From Bradyrhizobium sp. Arg816 (GTDB taxonomy: Bacteria > Pseudomonadota > Alphaproteobacteria > Rhizobiales > Xanthobacteraceae), in NCBI RefSeq assembly GCF_029989365.1, contig NZ_JAPRAQ010000014.1, forward strand, positions 62,001-126,000: a stretch of 64,000 bases of DNA. The letters are read 5' to 3'. The notes below the pieces were generated by a model. It was not told the origin of the DNA and made no database searches. It saw only the letters and a program-made list of their open reading frames with translations. Below are positions 13,665 to 22,148 of this stretch, piece after piece (within the stretch, counting starts at the first letter, position 1; every line of letters begins with the position of its first letter). Both the position numbers and the translations under genes were made by a program.

Positions 13665-14876
13665 TTACGCCAACGCTTTCGTGAGGTTTTCCGCGACCTT
13701 GTCGAGGAAGCCGGTGGTCGAGAGCCAGCGCTGGTCGGCGCCGACCAGGAGCGCGAGGTCCTTGGTCATGTAGCCTTCCTCGACGGTGTCGACGCAGACC
13801 TTCTCCAGGGTGCTCGCGAACTTGGCGAGCTCGGCATTGTTGTCGAGCTTGGCGCGATGCGACAGGCCGCGGGTCCAGGCGAAGATCGACGCGATCGAGT
13901 TGGTCGAGGTCTCCTTGCCCTTCTGGTGCTCGCGGTAATGGCGGGTCACCGTGCCGTGGGCGGCCTCGGCTTCCACCGTCTTGCCGTCGGGGGTGAGGAG
14001 GACCGAGGTCATCAGGCCGAGCGAGCCGTAGCCCTGAGCGACCGTGTCGGACTGCACGTCGCCGTCGTAGTTCTTGCACGCCCAGACATACCCGCCGGAC
14101 CATTTCAGCGCCGACGCCACCATGTCGTCGATCAGGCGGTGCTCGTAGGTCAGGCCCTTGGCGTCGAATTCCTTCTTGAACTCGCGGTCGAAGACGTCCT
14201 GGAAGATGTCCTTGAAGCGACCGTCATAGATCTTCATGATCGTGTTCTTGGTCGAGAGATAGACCGGGTAGTTGCGCAGCAGGCCGTAGTTCAACGAAGC
14301 GCGGGCGAAGTCGATGATGGAGTCGTCGAGATTGTACATCTGCATCGCGACGCCGGAGCCCGGGGTCTTGAACACTTCCTTCTCGATGACGGTGCCGTCC
14401 TCGCCGACGAACTTCATCGTCAGCGTGCCCTTGCCGGGGAACTTGATGTCGGTGGCGCGGTACTGGTCGCCATAGGCGTGGCGGCCGATGATGATCGGCT
14501 TGGTCCAGCCGGGAACCAGGCGCGGCACGTTCTTGCAGATGATCGGCTCGCGGAAGATCACGCCGCCGAGGATGTTGCGGATGGTGCCGTTCGGCGACTT
14601 CCACATCTGCTTGAGATTGAACTCCTTCACCCGGGCCTCGTCCGGGGTGATGGTGGCGCACTTGACGCCGACGCCGACCTTCTTGATGGCTTCGGCGGCG
14701 TCGATGGTGACCTGATCGTTGGTCTCGTCGCGGTACTCCATGCCCAGGTCGAAATACAGCAGCTCGACATCAAGGTACGGATTGATCAGCTTGTCCTTGA
14801 TGTACTGCCAGATGATCCGGGTCATCTCGTCGCCATCGAGTTCGACGACGGGGTTGGACACCTTGATTTTTGCCAT
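13665..14876 (-). CDS. icd: NADP-dependent isocitrate dehydrogenase
   Basis: Converts isocitrate to 2-oxoglutarate and CO2 in the TCA cycle, producing NADPH. The 403-residue protein resembles the homodimeric, eukaryote-like subfamily (MAKIKVSNPVVELDGDEMTRI at the N terminus) rather than the E. coli type. It contains the substrate block WKSPNGTIRN and the cofactor region EAAHGTVTRHYREHQKG, where the Arg and His favour NADP. AGAGG lies upstream of the ATG at 14876; the frame extends to 15170 without family similarity. It is a single-gene unit with its own terminator. Confidence 0.96.
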   Translation of the reverse strand: MAKIKVSNPVVELDGDEMTRIIWQYIKDKLINPYLDVELLYFDLGMEYRDETNDQVTIDAAEAIKKVGVGVKCATITPDEARVKEFNLKQMWKSPNGTIRNILGGVIFREPIICKNVPRLVPGWTKPIIIGRHAYGDQYRATDIKFPGKGTLTMKFVGEDGTVIEKEVFKTPGSGVAMQMYNLDDSIIDFARASLNYGLLRNYPVYLSTKNTIMKIYDGRFKDIFQDVFDREFKKEFDAKGLTYEHRLIDDMVASALKWSGGYVWACKNYDGDVQSDTVAQGYGSLGLMTSVLLTPDGKTVEAEAAHGTVTRHYREHQKGKETSTNSIASIFAWTRGLSHRAKLDNNAELAKFASTLEKVCVDTVEEGYMTKDLALLVGADQRWLSTTGFLDKVAENLTKALA

Positions 14877-15256
14877 GATCGGGGAAGCCTCTTGGGAACG
14901 GCGCTTTGGCGCGCCACGGGAATATCCGCCGCCTCTTAGCACCGGACTGCAGCGGGCGAAAGCCAAGGGATTATGCACTTTTAGCTCATCCAGCTTGCCC
15001 AGATGGGGGGCGGGACGGGCCCTGCCGCGGGGGCGGGCCTCAGGCTTCAGAAGAGATTCAAAAGTCGAATCCAACCCGTTATTTCCCTTGAGAATTTCGT
15101 CAGGACAGGCAAACGACAGGCGAACGGGCGGCCGGCCCCAAGGATCGGGGCAAGGCCGGCTTTGAATCAATTCCTGAAGAACGCCTTGCCAAGGCCTTGA
15201 GAACCCAAGGTCTTGAGAACCCGAGGCCTTGCGAACCAGTGTGAAAGCGAAACGAG
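14877..15256. other. Divergent intergenic region, icd/trmJ
   Basis: This 380-bp gap must hold the promoters of two divergent genes. I cannot point to convincing -35/-10 pairs. The only clear structure is the threefold 16-bp tandem repeat near its trmJ end. No ORF in it looks real. Confidence 0.5.
15190..15237. repeat. Three tandem 16-bp repeats before trmJ
   Basis: Three adjacent units, 15190-15205, 15206-15221 and 15222-15237, follow the pattern CAAGGCCTTGAGAACC with one or two changes each. The array ends 19 bases before the trmJ ATG, so it would lie in the leader or promoter. Operator spacing or replication slippage are both possible. Confidence 0.8.
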
Positions 15257-16456
15257 ATGTCGGGGACTGACAAGAGCAAGGTGGGCCTCGCCCTCGATGG
15301 TCCCATCGTGATCCTGGTCGAGCCGCAGCTCGGCGAAAACATCGGCATGTGTGCGCGCGCCATGGGCAACTTTGCGCTTGGCGCCTTGCGCATCGTCAAC
15401 CCCCGCGACGGCTGGCCTAACATTGCGGCCCAGCGGGCCGCCGCCGGTGCCGACTACATTCTGGAAAAAGTCGAATTGTTCGACACGGTCGGCGAGGCGG
15501 TCGCCGATCTCGACCTGCTGTTCGCCACCACCGCGCGTCCCCATGACCAGGCCAAGCCGGTGGTGGGGCCCGAGGCGGCTGCGACCGAGATCTCGGGGCA
15601 CATCGCCACAGGCGGCAAGGCCGGCATCCTGTTCGGCCGCGAGCGCTGGGGGCTGACCAACGAGGAGGTCGGCCTCTCCAACCGCATCATCACCTTCCCG
15701 GTCAATCCGGGCTTTGCCTCGCTCAACCTCGCCCAGGCCGTGCTGCTGGTCGGCTATGAATGGTTCAAGCGGGCAACGTCAGGCGAGCTGCCGCACAGCA
15801 TGCCCGAGCGTTCCGAACGCGCCTCGCAGCACCAGATGCAGGCCTTCTTCGACAATCTCATCCGCGAGCTCGACCGGGTCGAATTCCTGCGCCCGGCCGA
15901 GAAACGCGACACCATGCTGGTCAATCTGCGCAACATTTTTAGCCGCATGGAGCCGACCAAGCAGGACATGCACACCCTGCACGGGGTCGTGATGGCGATC
16001 GCGGAAGGGCGCAAGGGCCCGGCCAAGGGCGGCGTGCTCGACGGCGAGCAGGCCACGCGCCTGCGCGCGCTTCTCGCCGAGCACGGCCAGGGCGGCGGCG
16101 TGCCCGACAGCGGCTCGACCGTGCGCGGCCTTGCTCGCCTGCTCCGCCGCAACCCGACCGATGCCGAGCGCCTGCTCTGGCAGGCCCTGACCCGCGACCG
16201 CCGCTTCGCAGGAGCGTTCAAGCGCCAGACCCCGGTCGGCCGCCACATTCCCGATTTCGTCTCGTTCCCGCACCGGATCGCGATCGAGCTGGTCAATCCG
16301 GGCGAGGGCGAGACCATCGCGGCCGATCGCGCGGGCCGGCGGACGTGGCTGGAGGCGCGCGACTATCGCGTGCTGGAGATCCGGGCAGCGGACGTGGAGC
16401 GCGATCTCGAGGCGGAGTTGGTGCGGTTGCAGGGGATGATCCAGGGAATGACCTGA
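15257..16456 (+). CDS. trmJ: TrmJ-type tRNA ribose methyltransferase fused to DUF559 domain
   Basis: Residues 1 to about 250 are a SPOUT (TrmH/SpoU) methyltransferase: motif 1 GENIGMCARAM (26-36), motif 2 FGRERWGLTNEE (126-137) and motif 3 NPGFASLNLAQA (150-161). The TrmJ subgroup methylates the ribose of tRNA position 32 using S-adenosylmethionine. Residues about 292-395 match DUF559, a restriction-endonuclease-like domain (LLRRNPTDAERLLW, then RRTWLEARDYRVLEI). The usual ELDGG-type motif reads ELVNPG here (344-349), so nuclease activity may be lost. The assignment to position 32 is family-based. Confidence 0.85.
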   Translation: MSGTDKSKVGLALDGPIVILVEPQLGENIGMCARAMGNFALGALRIVNPRDGWPNIAAQRAAAGADYILEKVELFDTVGEAVADLDLLFATTARPHDQAKPVVGPEAAATEISGHIATGGKAGILFGRERWGLTNEEVGLSNRIITFPVNPGFASLNLAQAVLLVGYEWFKRATSGELPHSMPERSERASQHQMQAFFDNLIRELDRVEFLRPAEKRDTMLVNLRNIFSRMEPTKQDMHTLHGVVMAIAEGRKGPAKGGVLDGEQATRLRALLAEHGQGGGVPDSGSTVRGLARLLRRNPTDAERLLWQALTRDRRFAGAFKRQTPVGRHIPDFVSFPHRIAIELVNPGEGETIAADRAGRRTWLEARDYRVLEIRAADVERDLEAELVRLQGMIQGMT

Positions 16457-16545
16457 CCTCGATCTGGCTGGGTTTTTGCAACCAAGAGCTGTGCAAGAGC
16501 CCTTCCGATTGCTATGACGAGCTGCTTGATATCATCGGGGGCTCC

Positions 16546-17805
16546 ATGATCGGAAGGGTAGGCCGCGTGCTCTCGAGTACGGTAGCGACATTGGCAATGA
16601 TCGCGCTTGTTTCGCCTGCGGCCGCAAACTCTGCTGACGAACAGAAGTGCAGCGCCCAGACCAAAGTCTCGCCCGACGAACGAATTGCGGCCTGTACTTC
16701 GCTACTGCGGCTGGACGAGTACGATCGGCAGAACATTGCTCGGATTTATTTCAATCGAGGCAGTGCTAACAACATCAAGGGTGAGTACGAGCTCGCCATT
16801 GCAGACTACAGCGCTGCAATCGAAGCCGATCCGACGGCCGAACGCGCTTACTACTGCCGAGCCGTCGCGCATTATAATCTCGGAGATTTTGACCGCGCTC
16901 TCGCCGATCTCGACCGCACGATTCAACTGAACTCAAGGAATCGCATTGCCCACTACGCCCGAGGTCTCATCTATTCAAGGAAGGGAGACTATGACAGGGC
17001 GATTGGCGACTACACCCGGTCGGTGCAACTCACATCTCAGGATCAGGCGCTTCGAAAGAATCAAAATGAGCCAAATCGCAAGGGCGACGATCTTGCCGCT
17101 CCCGTCGGCGGAGACGCCGCCGCGAGCGAGCCGGAAGGAATTGATGGCCGTATATTTCTGGCGCGCGGCGCCACGTATTATGAAAAGGGGGACATCGATC
17201 ACGCTATTGATGACTACGATCAAGCGCTTCGGATCAACGCGAGAGATAAGGACGCGTTTGATTACCGAGCCAGAGCTTACAACGCAAAGGGCGACTTCGC
17301 CCGCGCAATCGTCGACGCCGACCGGGCAATCCAATTGGACCCAGAAGATGCGTTGGCCCATCGGTCACGGGCGCTCGCTTACTTCCAGAGCGGCTCACTG
17401 ACCAAAGCTCTCGCGGATTTCGATCGAGCAACGTCGCTCGATCCCAGGGATGTCTACGCAGCGTTGTGGCGAGAGATCGTAAGCATGCGCAGCGGAGCGC
17501 CGAGCCGGCTTGCGGCCGCGACGATGAAGCTCGATATGACTGCTTGGCCTGCTCCCATTGTCCGACTATTTCTTGGAGAAGTGACGGCAGAGGAGGTGTT
17601 GCGAGCAGCCAACGATCCGCTTCCTGCTAAGCGGTCTGGCCAAATATGTGAGGCGAACTTCTACTCCGCCGAGTTCGCCCTGCAACGCGGTGCGAAAGAG
17701 CAGGCGCGGCGGCTTTTCGGACTGGCGCTTGCCGATTGCCCGCCGACCTTCGTGGAGGCACAGGCGGCCGCGGCCGAGCTCAAGGCGCTCGCTGCGAGCC
17801 CCTAG
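16546..17805 (+). CDS. Exported TPR-repeat protein
   Basis: A signal peptide (MIGRVGRVLSSTVATLAMIA, cleavage near AAANS) is followed by at least six TPR-type units of the form Y-NxGDxxxAIxDxxxAIxLxP between about residues 60 and 300. The C-terminal third is a non-repeat helical region ending AAAELKALAASP. Periplasmic scaffolding is inferred. The ATG at 16546 follows a GGGGG ribosome site and places the signal peptide at the N terminus; the frame is open upstream into trmJ. Codon use is noticeably less G/C-biased than in its neighbours, suggesting more recent acquisition or relaxed selection. Confidence 0.75.
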   Translation: MIGRVGRVLSSTVATLAMIALVSPAAANSADEQKCSAQTKVSPDERIAACTSLLRLDEYDRQNIARIYFNRGSANNIKGEYELAIADYSAAIEADPTAERAYYCRAVAHYNLGDFDRALADLDRTIQLNSRNRIAHYARGLIYSRKGDYDRAIGDYTRSVQLTSQDQALRKNQNEPNRKGDDLAAPVGGDAAASEPEGIDGRIFLARGATYYEKGDIDHAIDDYDQALRINARDKDAFDYRARAYNAKGDFARAIVDADRAIQLDPEDALAHRSRALAYFQSGSLTKALADFDRATSLDPRDVYAALWREIVSMRSGAPSRLAAATMKLDMTAWPAPIVRLFLGEVTAEEVLRAANDPLPAKRSGQICEANFYSAEFALQRGAKEQARRLFGLALADCPPTFVEAQAAAAELKALAASP

Positions 17806-17843
17806 CGACGTTTGGGCACTGTCCAGTCTAGTTTAGACGACAG

Positions 17844-17938
17844 CGTAGGGTGGGCAAAACGGAAGCGTGCCCACCATCAATCGACGTGCCGGGACAGCAG
17901 TGGTGGGCACGGCGCTACGCGCCTTTGTCCACCCTACG
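17844..17938. repeat. Palindromic repeat family A, copy 2
   Basis: A 95-bp element with the same CGTAGGGTGGGC left end and CCACCCTACG right end as the copies at 3983 and 19371. The internal GTGCCCACCA and TGGTGGGCAC motifs make it a nested palindrome. It lies between the convergent TPR and GGDEF genes and could serve both as a bidirectional 3' structure. Confidence 0.85.
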
Positions 17939-17973
17939 AGATCGCGCTTGTGGGGTGCGTTAGTCGTACTGCG

Positions 17974-19182
17974 TCAGGCGGCGCTTGCGACCGGGGCTTT
18001 CGGGCCGCTCTGCTGGAGGCGACGTAACGCGGCGAGGTTGGTCTCGACCGAGGCCAGGCAGCAACGCGATTTGCCGCCTGACTTCGCCTCGTAAAGTGCT
18101 GCATCGGCGACCGCGAGCAATTCCTCGACTTCGGCGCCATGATCCGGCGACATCGCAATGCCGACGCTGGCGCCGACACCGGCGCGCACCTCGCCGCCGA
18201 GCTCATAGGAGACGGCGACCTCGCTGATGAGGCGGTGTCCCGCCTCCTGGGCCATTTCGGCCGTGACGCCGTCGACGAGCACGACGAACTCGTCCCCGCC
18301 CATCCGGGCGACCACCGCGCCGTCCGGCAGCGCCCGGCGCACGCGCCCGGCCACCGCTTTCAGGACCTCGTCGCCCGCCGCATGTCCGAACGTGTCGTTG
18401 ACCGGTTTGAAGTCGTCGAGATCGAAGAACATCACAGCGAACCGTCGTTCGGCGTGGGCTCCAAGTCTGGCGCTGAGCGCCTCGACGAAGCCCGCGCGAT
18501 TGAGCAGCCCCGTGAGTGCATCATGATGCGCGCGATGGCTGTTCTCGCGTTCGGCGCGCATGGTGGTGATCAGCATCCGGTTGAGGCGGAAGGCGGCGGC
18601 CGTCATCGCGGCCAGATACATCGGCACCTGGAGGTAGACGATGTAGAACAGCGGCTCGCCGGCGAACGCAGCGCCGGGGATGATGGGACCGAGGCTCAGC
18701 AGGATCATGGTCCCGGCCAGCCGCGGCGCGCCGAAATTGCGGAAGCAGATGCCGCCGACCATCGCCGCCGCCGAGAGCGAGGCCAGCATGGCGACGACCC
18801 AGTCCGCGCTGGCCAGGCTGGCAACGACGCCAAATCCAACGCTGGCGCTCCAGGCGACCGCGAGCAGGAGATGAAGGTCGGTCGGCGTCGGGCGGTGGGC
18901 ACGCGCCCTGCGATGCGCGCTGACGAGCACGGCGAGGCGGGCCAGGCTGATCGCGATCTCCATGACCAGCCAGACAATGAATGGTGCGGTCTGCTTGCGG
19001 CCAGCGATCACGGCGGCGACGGCAACGGTGTTGACGGCGCCGGCAGCAAAAACCGGCAACGATCCATAGAGCTGGACAATGAGCGCGGCGCGGATGTCGT
19101 CGGGAACACCTAGCCCCGGCTCGGCGAGCCAGCGTGTCAGGCGCCAGCGTGGCGCACTGTAGAGTCCCTCGTCCGATTGCAT
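17974..19182 (-). CDS. Membrane-bound diguanylate cyclase (GGDEF)
   Basis: The N-terminal half contains about five hydrophobic segments (residues 30-205) with no recognised ligand-binding domain. The C-terminal half is a GGDEF domain with DALTGLLNRAGF, FFDLDDFKPVND and the intact active-site RMGGDEF, so synthesis of cyclic-di-GMP from GTP is expected. The RxxD inhibitory site normally just before the active-site loop is missing (an Ala replaces its Asp), suggesting no product inhibition there. The ATG at 19182 is used; a TTG at 19215 in the same frame is an alternative start. It stands alone. Confidence 0.88.
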   Translation of the reverse strand: MQSDEGLYSAPRWRLTRWLAEPGLGVPDDIRAALIVQLYGSLPVFAAGAVNTVAVAAVIAGRKQTAPFIVWLVMEIAISLARLAVLVSAHRRARAHRPTPTDLHLLLAVAWSASVGFGVVASLASADWVVAMLASLSAAAMVGGICFRNFGAPRLAGTMILLSLGPIIPGAAFAGEPLFYIVYLQVPMYLAAMTAAAFRLNRMLITTMRAERENSHRAHHDALTGLLNRAGFVEALSARLGAHAERRFAVMFFDLDDFKPVNDTFGHAAGDEVLKAVAGRVRRALPDGAVVARMGGDEFVVLVDGVTAEMAQEAGHRLISEVAVSYELGGEVRAGVGASVGIAMSPDHGAEVEELLAVADAALYEAKSGGKSRCCLASVETNLAALRRLQQSGPKAPVASAA

Positions 19183-19370
19183 TGCAGAGCGTCCCCGTAT
19201 TCCGGGCGCCAACAACGATGACCGCTCCTAACAAGCCTTTTAAGACAGCCATCGATTGCCGGGCGTGCTTGACGCAAGGTAAACCGTCGCAAGCGCGGCC
19301 GCTGGCGTGCAGGAGAATGCGGATTGGTGCAGGCCGAAGGTGCGGCGACGGATGTGTTGCGTGATTAGAG

Positions 19371-19500
19371 GTAGGGAGGGCAAAGCGACTTGTCCGCCGT
19401 AGCTCGAAGAGAGCAGGCGGAAGCGTGCCCACCATGTCGCTCAACGGAGCTGAGATAGGAGTGATGGGCACGGCGCTTCGCGCCTTTGCCCACCCTACGA
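19371..19500. repeat. Palindromic repeat family A, copy 3
   Basis: A 130-bp element begins GTAGGGAGGGCAAAG and ends TTTGCCCACCCTACG, with internal GTGCCCACCA and TGATGGGCAC. It includes a GCGACTTGTCCGCCGTAGCTCGAAGAG arm also present in reverse in copy 1. It overlaps the 3' end of the hotdog-fold gene and provides its stop codon. Confidence 0.82.
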
Positions 19501-20244
19501 GGTACGCCCGAGCTGCACCTCGCGTTCCACCGCAATCCATGTCGTACGGGCCACGGCCAGCAACTTCCCGGCTTCATCGTGGAGCGCGGCCTCGGCCGTA
19601 CGCTTGCGGCCGTCGCGGCCGGTTGGCCAAGCCGTGATGACGCAGCGGTCTCCGGGGCGCGGCCGGGCTTCGATCCGTGCCGACATCCGGCCCAGCAGCA
19701 GTGGCGTCTTGTCGAAGGTCGCGCTCTGCTGATCGCAATTGCAGGCAAAGCCGGTAGGACAATCGAGCGCCGACCAGAGAAATTCTGGCGCGACCAAACC
19801 ATCTTCGGCTGTCAGATTAGCAGCCGGCGTCCAACTCGCCGCGAGAACGGCGTTGTGACGTCCGAGCGGACCGGCGAAGATGCGCAGGCCGTCGCCTTTC
19901 GCTCTTGCGGGACCGCAGACGAAACAGTTCGGCAGCGGATGCTCGTGCGGTTTCACAGGCGTCAGCAATTCGGCTGCGCGTGCTTCCTGCAAGGTGGCTG
20001 TCTCTACGCGCGTGAGTTCAACGCTCGTCGCTCGCCCGGTCGCGACGACTTTGGCGCCGTCGCGAAGCTCCCATGTGCCGTCGTCGGTCGCGACCGCAGC
20101 GAGCGGTTTGTCCAGGGGAGGCGGCGCGCGTAGCGTCACCTCTCCGTCGCCGGGAATGTGGCGGGCCAGCCGCCCGCAGACATAGCCGCCGTTCCCGGAG
20201 TTCGGAGGACCGCAAAAGCGCTTGTCGATGATGATCCCGGTCAT
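19495..20244 (-). CDS. Hotdog-fold thioesterase-like protein
   Basis: The 249-residue protein has a central NCFVCGPARAKGDGLRIF motif and an AEDGLVAPEFLWSALDCPTG block, reminiscent of two-domain hotdog proteins related to acyl-CoA thioesterases. The second half ends with MSARIEARPRPGDRCVI, a typical hotdog strand pattern. Substrate is unknown. The ATG at 20244 is used. The TAG stop codon is the first codon of a family A palindromic repeat, read inward. It lies 33 bases downstream of the quinone oxidoreductase gene on the same strand, so co-transcription with mddA and that gene is plausible. Confidence 0.65.
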   Translation of the reverse strand: MTGIIIDKRFCGPPNSGNGGYVCGRLARHIPGDGEVTLRAPPPLDKPLAAVATDDGTWELRDGAKVVATGRATSVELTRVETATLQEARAAELLTPVKPHEHPLPNCFVCGPARAKGDGLRIFAGPLGRHNAVLAASWTPAANLTAEDGLVAPEFLWSALDCPTGFACNCDQQSATFDKTPLLLGRMSARIEARPRPGDRCVITAWPTGRDGRKRTAEAALHDEAGKLLAVARTTWIAVEREVQLGRTS

Positions 20245-20277
20245 CGGTTCTGTCCTCTCTTCGTCGTCGGGCCCAGT

Positions 20278-21255
20278 CTACCTGATCTTGAGGACAATTC
20301 GTCCCTGAACCGTGCGATTGGCGACGGCGCGCATGGCGTCGCCGGCCTCCTCCAAAGGGAGGACGCGATCGATGTGCGGGCGGATGTTTCCGTCGGTCAG
20401 CAATTGCATCAGCGTATCATTCATGCGTGCGGCTTCCGCGGAGAATTTCTCCGCCCAGGCGCCGACAAAGACGCCGATGATGGCATAGTTTTTCAGGAGA
20501 GGCAGGTTCATCGGGATCTGTGGAATTTCGCCGCTGGTGAAGCCGATCGGCATTAGCCGTCCGCCCCACTTCATCGATCGGGCCATCTGCTCGAAGATCG
20601 CGCCGCCGACATTGTCGAAGCCGATATCGATGCCGTCTCCCGATGTGATCGACTTGATCCGGTCGCGCAGGTCCTCGCTGCGATAGTTGATGACCTCGCT
20701 GGCGCCGTAACCGCGCACCAGGGCGGCCTTGTCGTCGGAGCCGACGCCGGCGACGACGCGCAGGCCGAGATGATGGCCGAGGTCGACGGCGGCAAGGCCA
20801 ACCCCGCCGGCTGCGCCGGTGACGAACAGGGTTTCGCCGCGCTGCGCCCGAGCCCGCTCGACCAGCGCATAATAGGCCGTGCCGTAATTGTGCAGCACCG
20901 TCGCCGCGGCTTCGAACGCGACGCCATCCGGTAGCCGCACGCTCTTCGATTCCTTCGCAATCATCCGTTCGGCGTAGCCGCCGGTCCAGGCACTGCACGC
21001 CACGCGATCGCCGGGTGCGAACATCGTGACCTTGTCGCCGACCGCGACGACGACGCCGGAAGCTTCGGTGCCGGGCACGAAGGGCGTCGGCGGCCGCATC
21101 TGGTAGAGGCCCGAGACCAGCAGCTGGTCCATGAAGCTCACGGACGCCGCGTGGACATCGATGAGAATCTCGTCGTCGGCAGGTCGCGGCGCAGCGATCT
21201 CACCGAGGCGCAGATCCGCAGGGCCAGTGAACGAATTGCACAGAACCGCTTTCAT
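20278..21255 (-). CDS. Zinc-independent quinone oxidoreductase (MDR family)
   Basis: A 325-residue NAD(P)H-dependent oxidoreductase of the QOR branch of the medium-chain dehydrogenase superfamily. It has the GroES-like start (MKAVLCNSFTGP), FVPGTEASGVV, the Rossmann motif TGAAGGVGLAAVDLG, and the ending RTVQGRIVLKI. The zinc-ligand cysteines of alcohol dehydrogenases are absent. Its ATG overlaps the stop codon of the upstream methyltransferase gene (ATGA), so the two are translationally coupled. The physiological substrate cannot be read from sequence. Confidence 0.88.
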   Translation of the reverse strand: MKAVLCNSFTGPADLRLGEIAAPRPADDEILIDVHAASVSFMDQLLVSGLYQMRPPTPFVPGTEASGVVVAVGDKVTMFAPGDRVACSAWTGGYAERMIAKESKSVRLPDGVAFEAAATVLHNYGTAYYALVERARAQRGETLFVTGAAGGVGLAAVDLGHHLGLRVVAGVGSDDKAALVRGYGASEVINYRSEDLRDRIKSITSGDGIDIGFDNVGGAIFEQMARSMKWGGRLMPIGFTSGEIPQIPMNLPLLKNYAIIGVFVGAWAEKFSAEAARMNDTLMQLLTDGNIRPHIDRVLPLEEAGDAMRAVANRTVQGRIVLKIR

Positions 21256-22001
21256 CGGGGCGCTCCGAAAATGCGCGGCAACAGCATGGGAACGCGCCGG
21301 CGATAGTCCTGATAGGTCGCGCCGAACTCGGCGATCAGGTCCCGCTCCTCGAACTGCAGGGCGACCAGGATGTAGGCCGTGTTCGCGATCGCGAACAGCA
21401 GATGGCCGGCGGTCATCTCGGGCGTCGCCCAGAACGCGAGCAGAAAGCCCAGCATGAGCGGATGCCGCACGATCTTGTAGAGCAGCGGCGTCCGGAAGGA
21501 TTGACCAGGCATGTCGGCTCCGCGCAACGCGAAGAGAGCCTGGCGCAGGCCGAACAGATCGAAATGATCGATCATGCAGGTCGAGGCGAACACGATCAGC
21601 CAGCCGAGCCAATGCACGCCGGTCAGGAGCCACGCTGTAATTCCGCTGGCCTGCCAGATCGGCGCCGGGATCGGACGCCACTGCCAGAACAGCAGCAGGA
21701 GGATCAGGCTCGAGAGCAGCACATAGGTGCTGCGCTGGCAGGCGATGGGAAGGCTTCCCGCCCACCAGCGCTTGAAGGCCGGGCGCGCCATGACGCTGTG
21801 CTGGATGGCAAACAGGCTCATCAGCAGCAGGTTGACGACGATGGCCTCACCCAAATTCGCAGGCGCGCCGACGTCGATCGACGTGTCGATTGACTTGGGC
21901 ACGACATAATTGCCGACGAAGCCGAGCGCGTAGAGGAATGAAGCCGTGAAGACGGCGTAGCTCACGATGGCGTAGAGCAGGATTGCGAGGCGCGCGAACA
22001 T
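21252..22001 (-). CDS. mddA: Methanethiol S-methyltransferase-like membrane protein
   Basis: The 249-residue protein has six to seven hydrophobic segments and the C-terminal SAM-binding signature of the NnrU/isoprenylcysteine methyltransferase superfamily (KIVRHPLMLGFLLAFWATPEMTAGHLL, then QFEERDLIAEFG). This block resembles MddA, which methylates methanethiol to dimethyl sulfide in soil bacteria; a generic NnrU-family role is the alternative. AGGAAA precedes the ATG at 22001. It is the first gene of a coupled pair with the quinone oxidoreductase and is divergent from a SARP-type regulator. Confidence 0.75.
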   Translation of the reverse strand: MFARLAILLYAIVSYAVFTASFLYALGFVGNYVVPKSIDTSIDVGAPANLGEAIVVNLLLMSLFAIQHSVMARPAFKRWWAGSLPIACQRSTYVLLSSLILLLLFWQWRPIPAPIWQASGITAWLLTGVHWLGWLIVFASTCMIDHFDLFGLRQALFALRGADMPGQSFRTPLLYKIVRHPLMLGFLLAFWATPEMTAGHLLFAIANTAYILVALQFEERDLIAEFGATYQDYRRRVPMLLPRIFGAPR

Positions 22002-22148
22002 GGTTTTTCCTATTGTGCCTGACACGGCGGTGCCGCATTCAGGAGCCTGAGCTGCTCGCTGGCGAGCGGGCTCGATCTGGCCTGACTGCTATCGCTGGAC
22101 CGTCCCCTGCGCGTCCCCCGGGGCGCCGACCGGGGAGGAAGGATCTCC

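Noticed and set aside
18521..19540. Minus-strand frame of 339 codons overlapping the GGDEF gene and repeat copy 3
   Set aside because: Its N-terminal part is translation of the palindromic repeat and the rest is an out-of-frame reading of the diguanylate cyclase gene.
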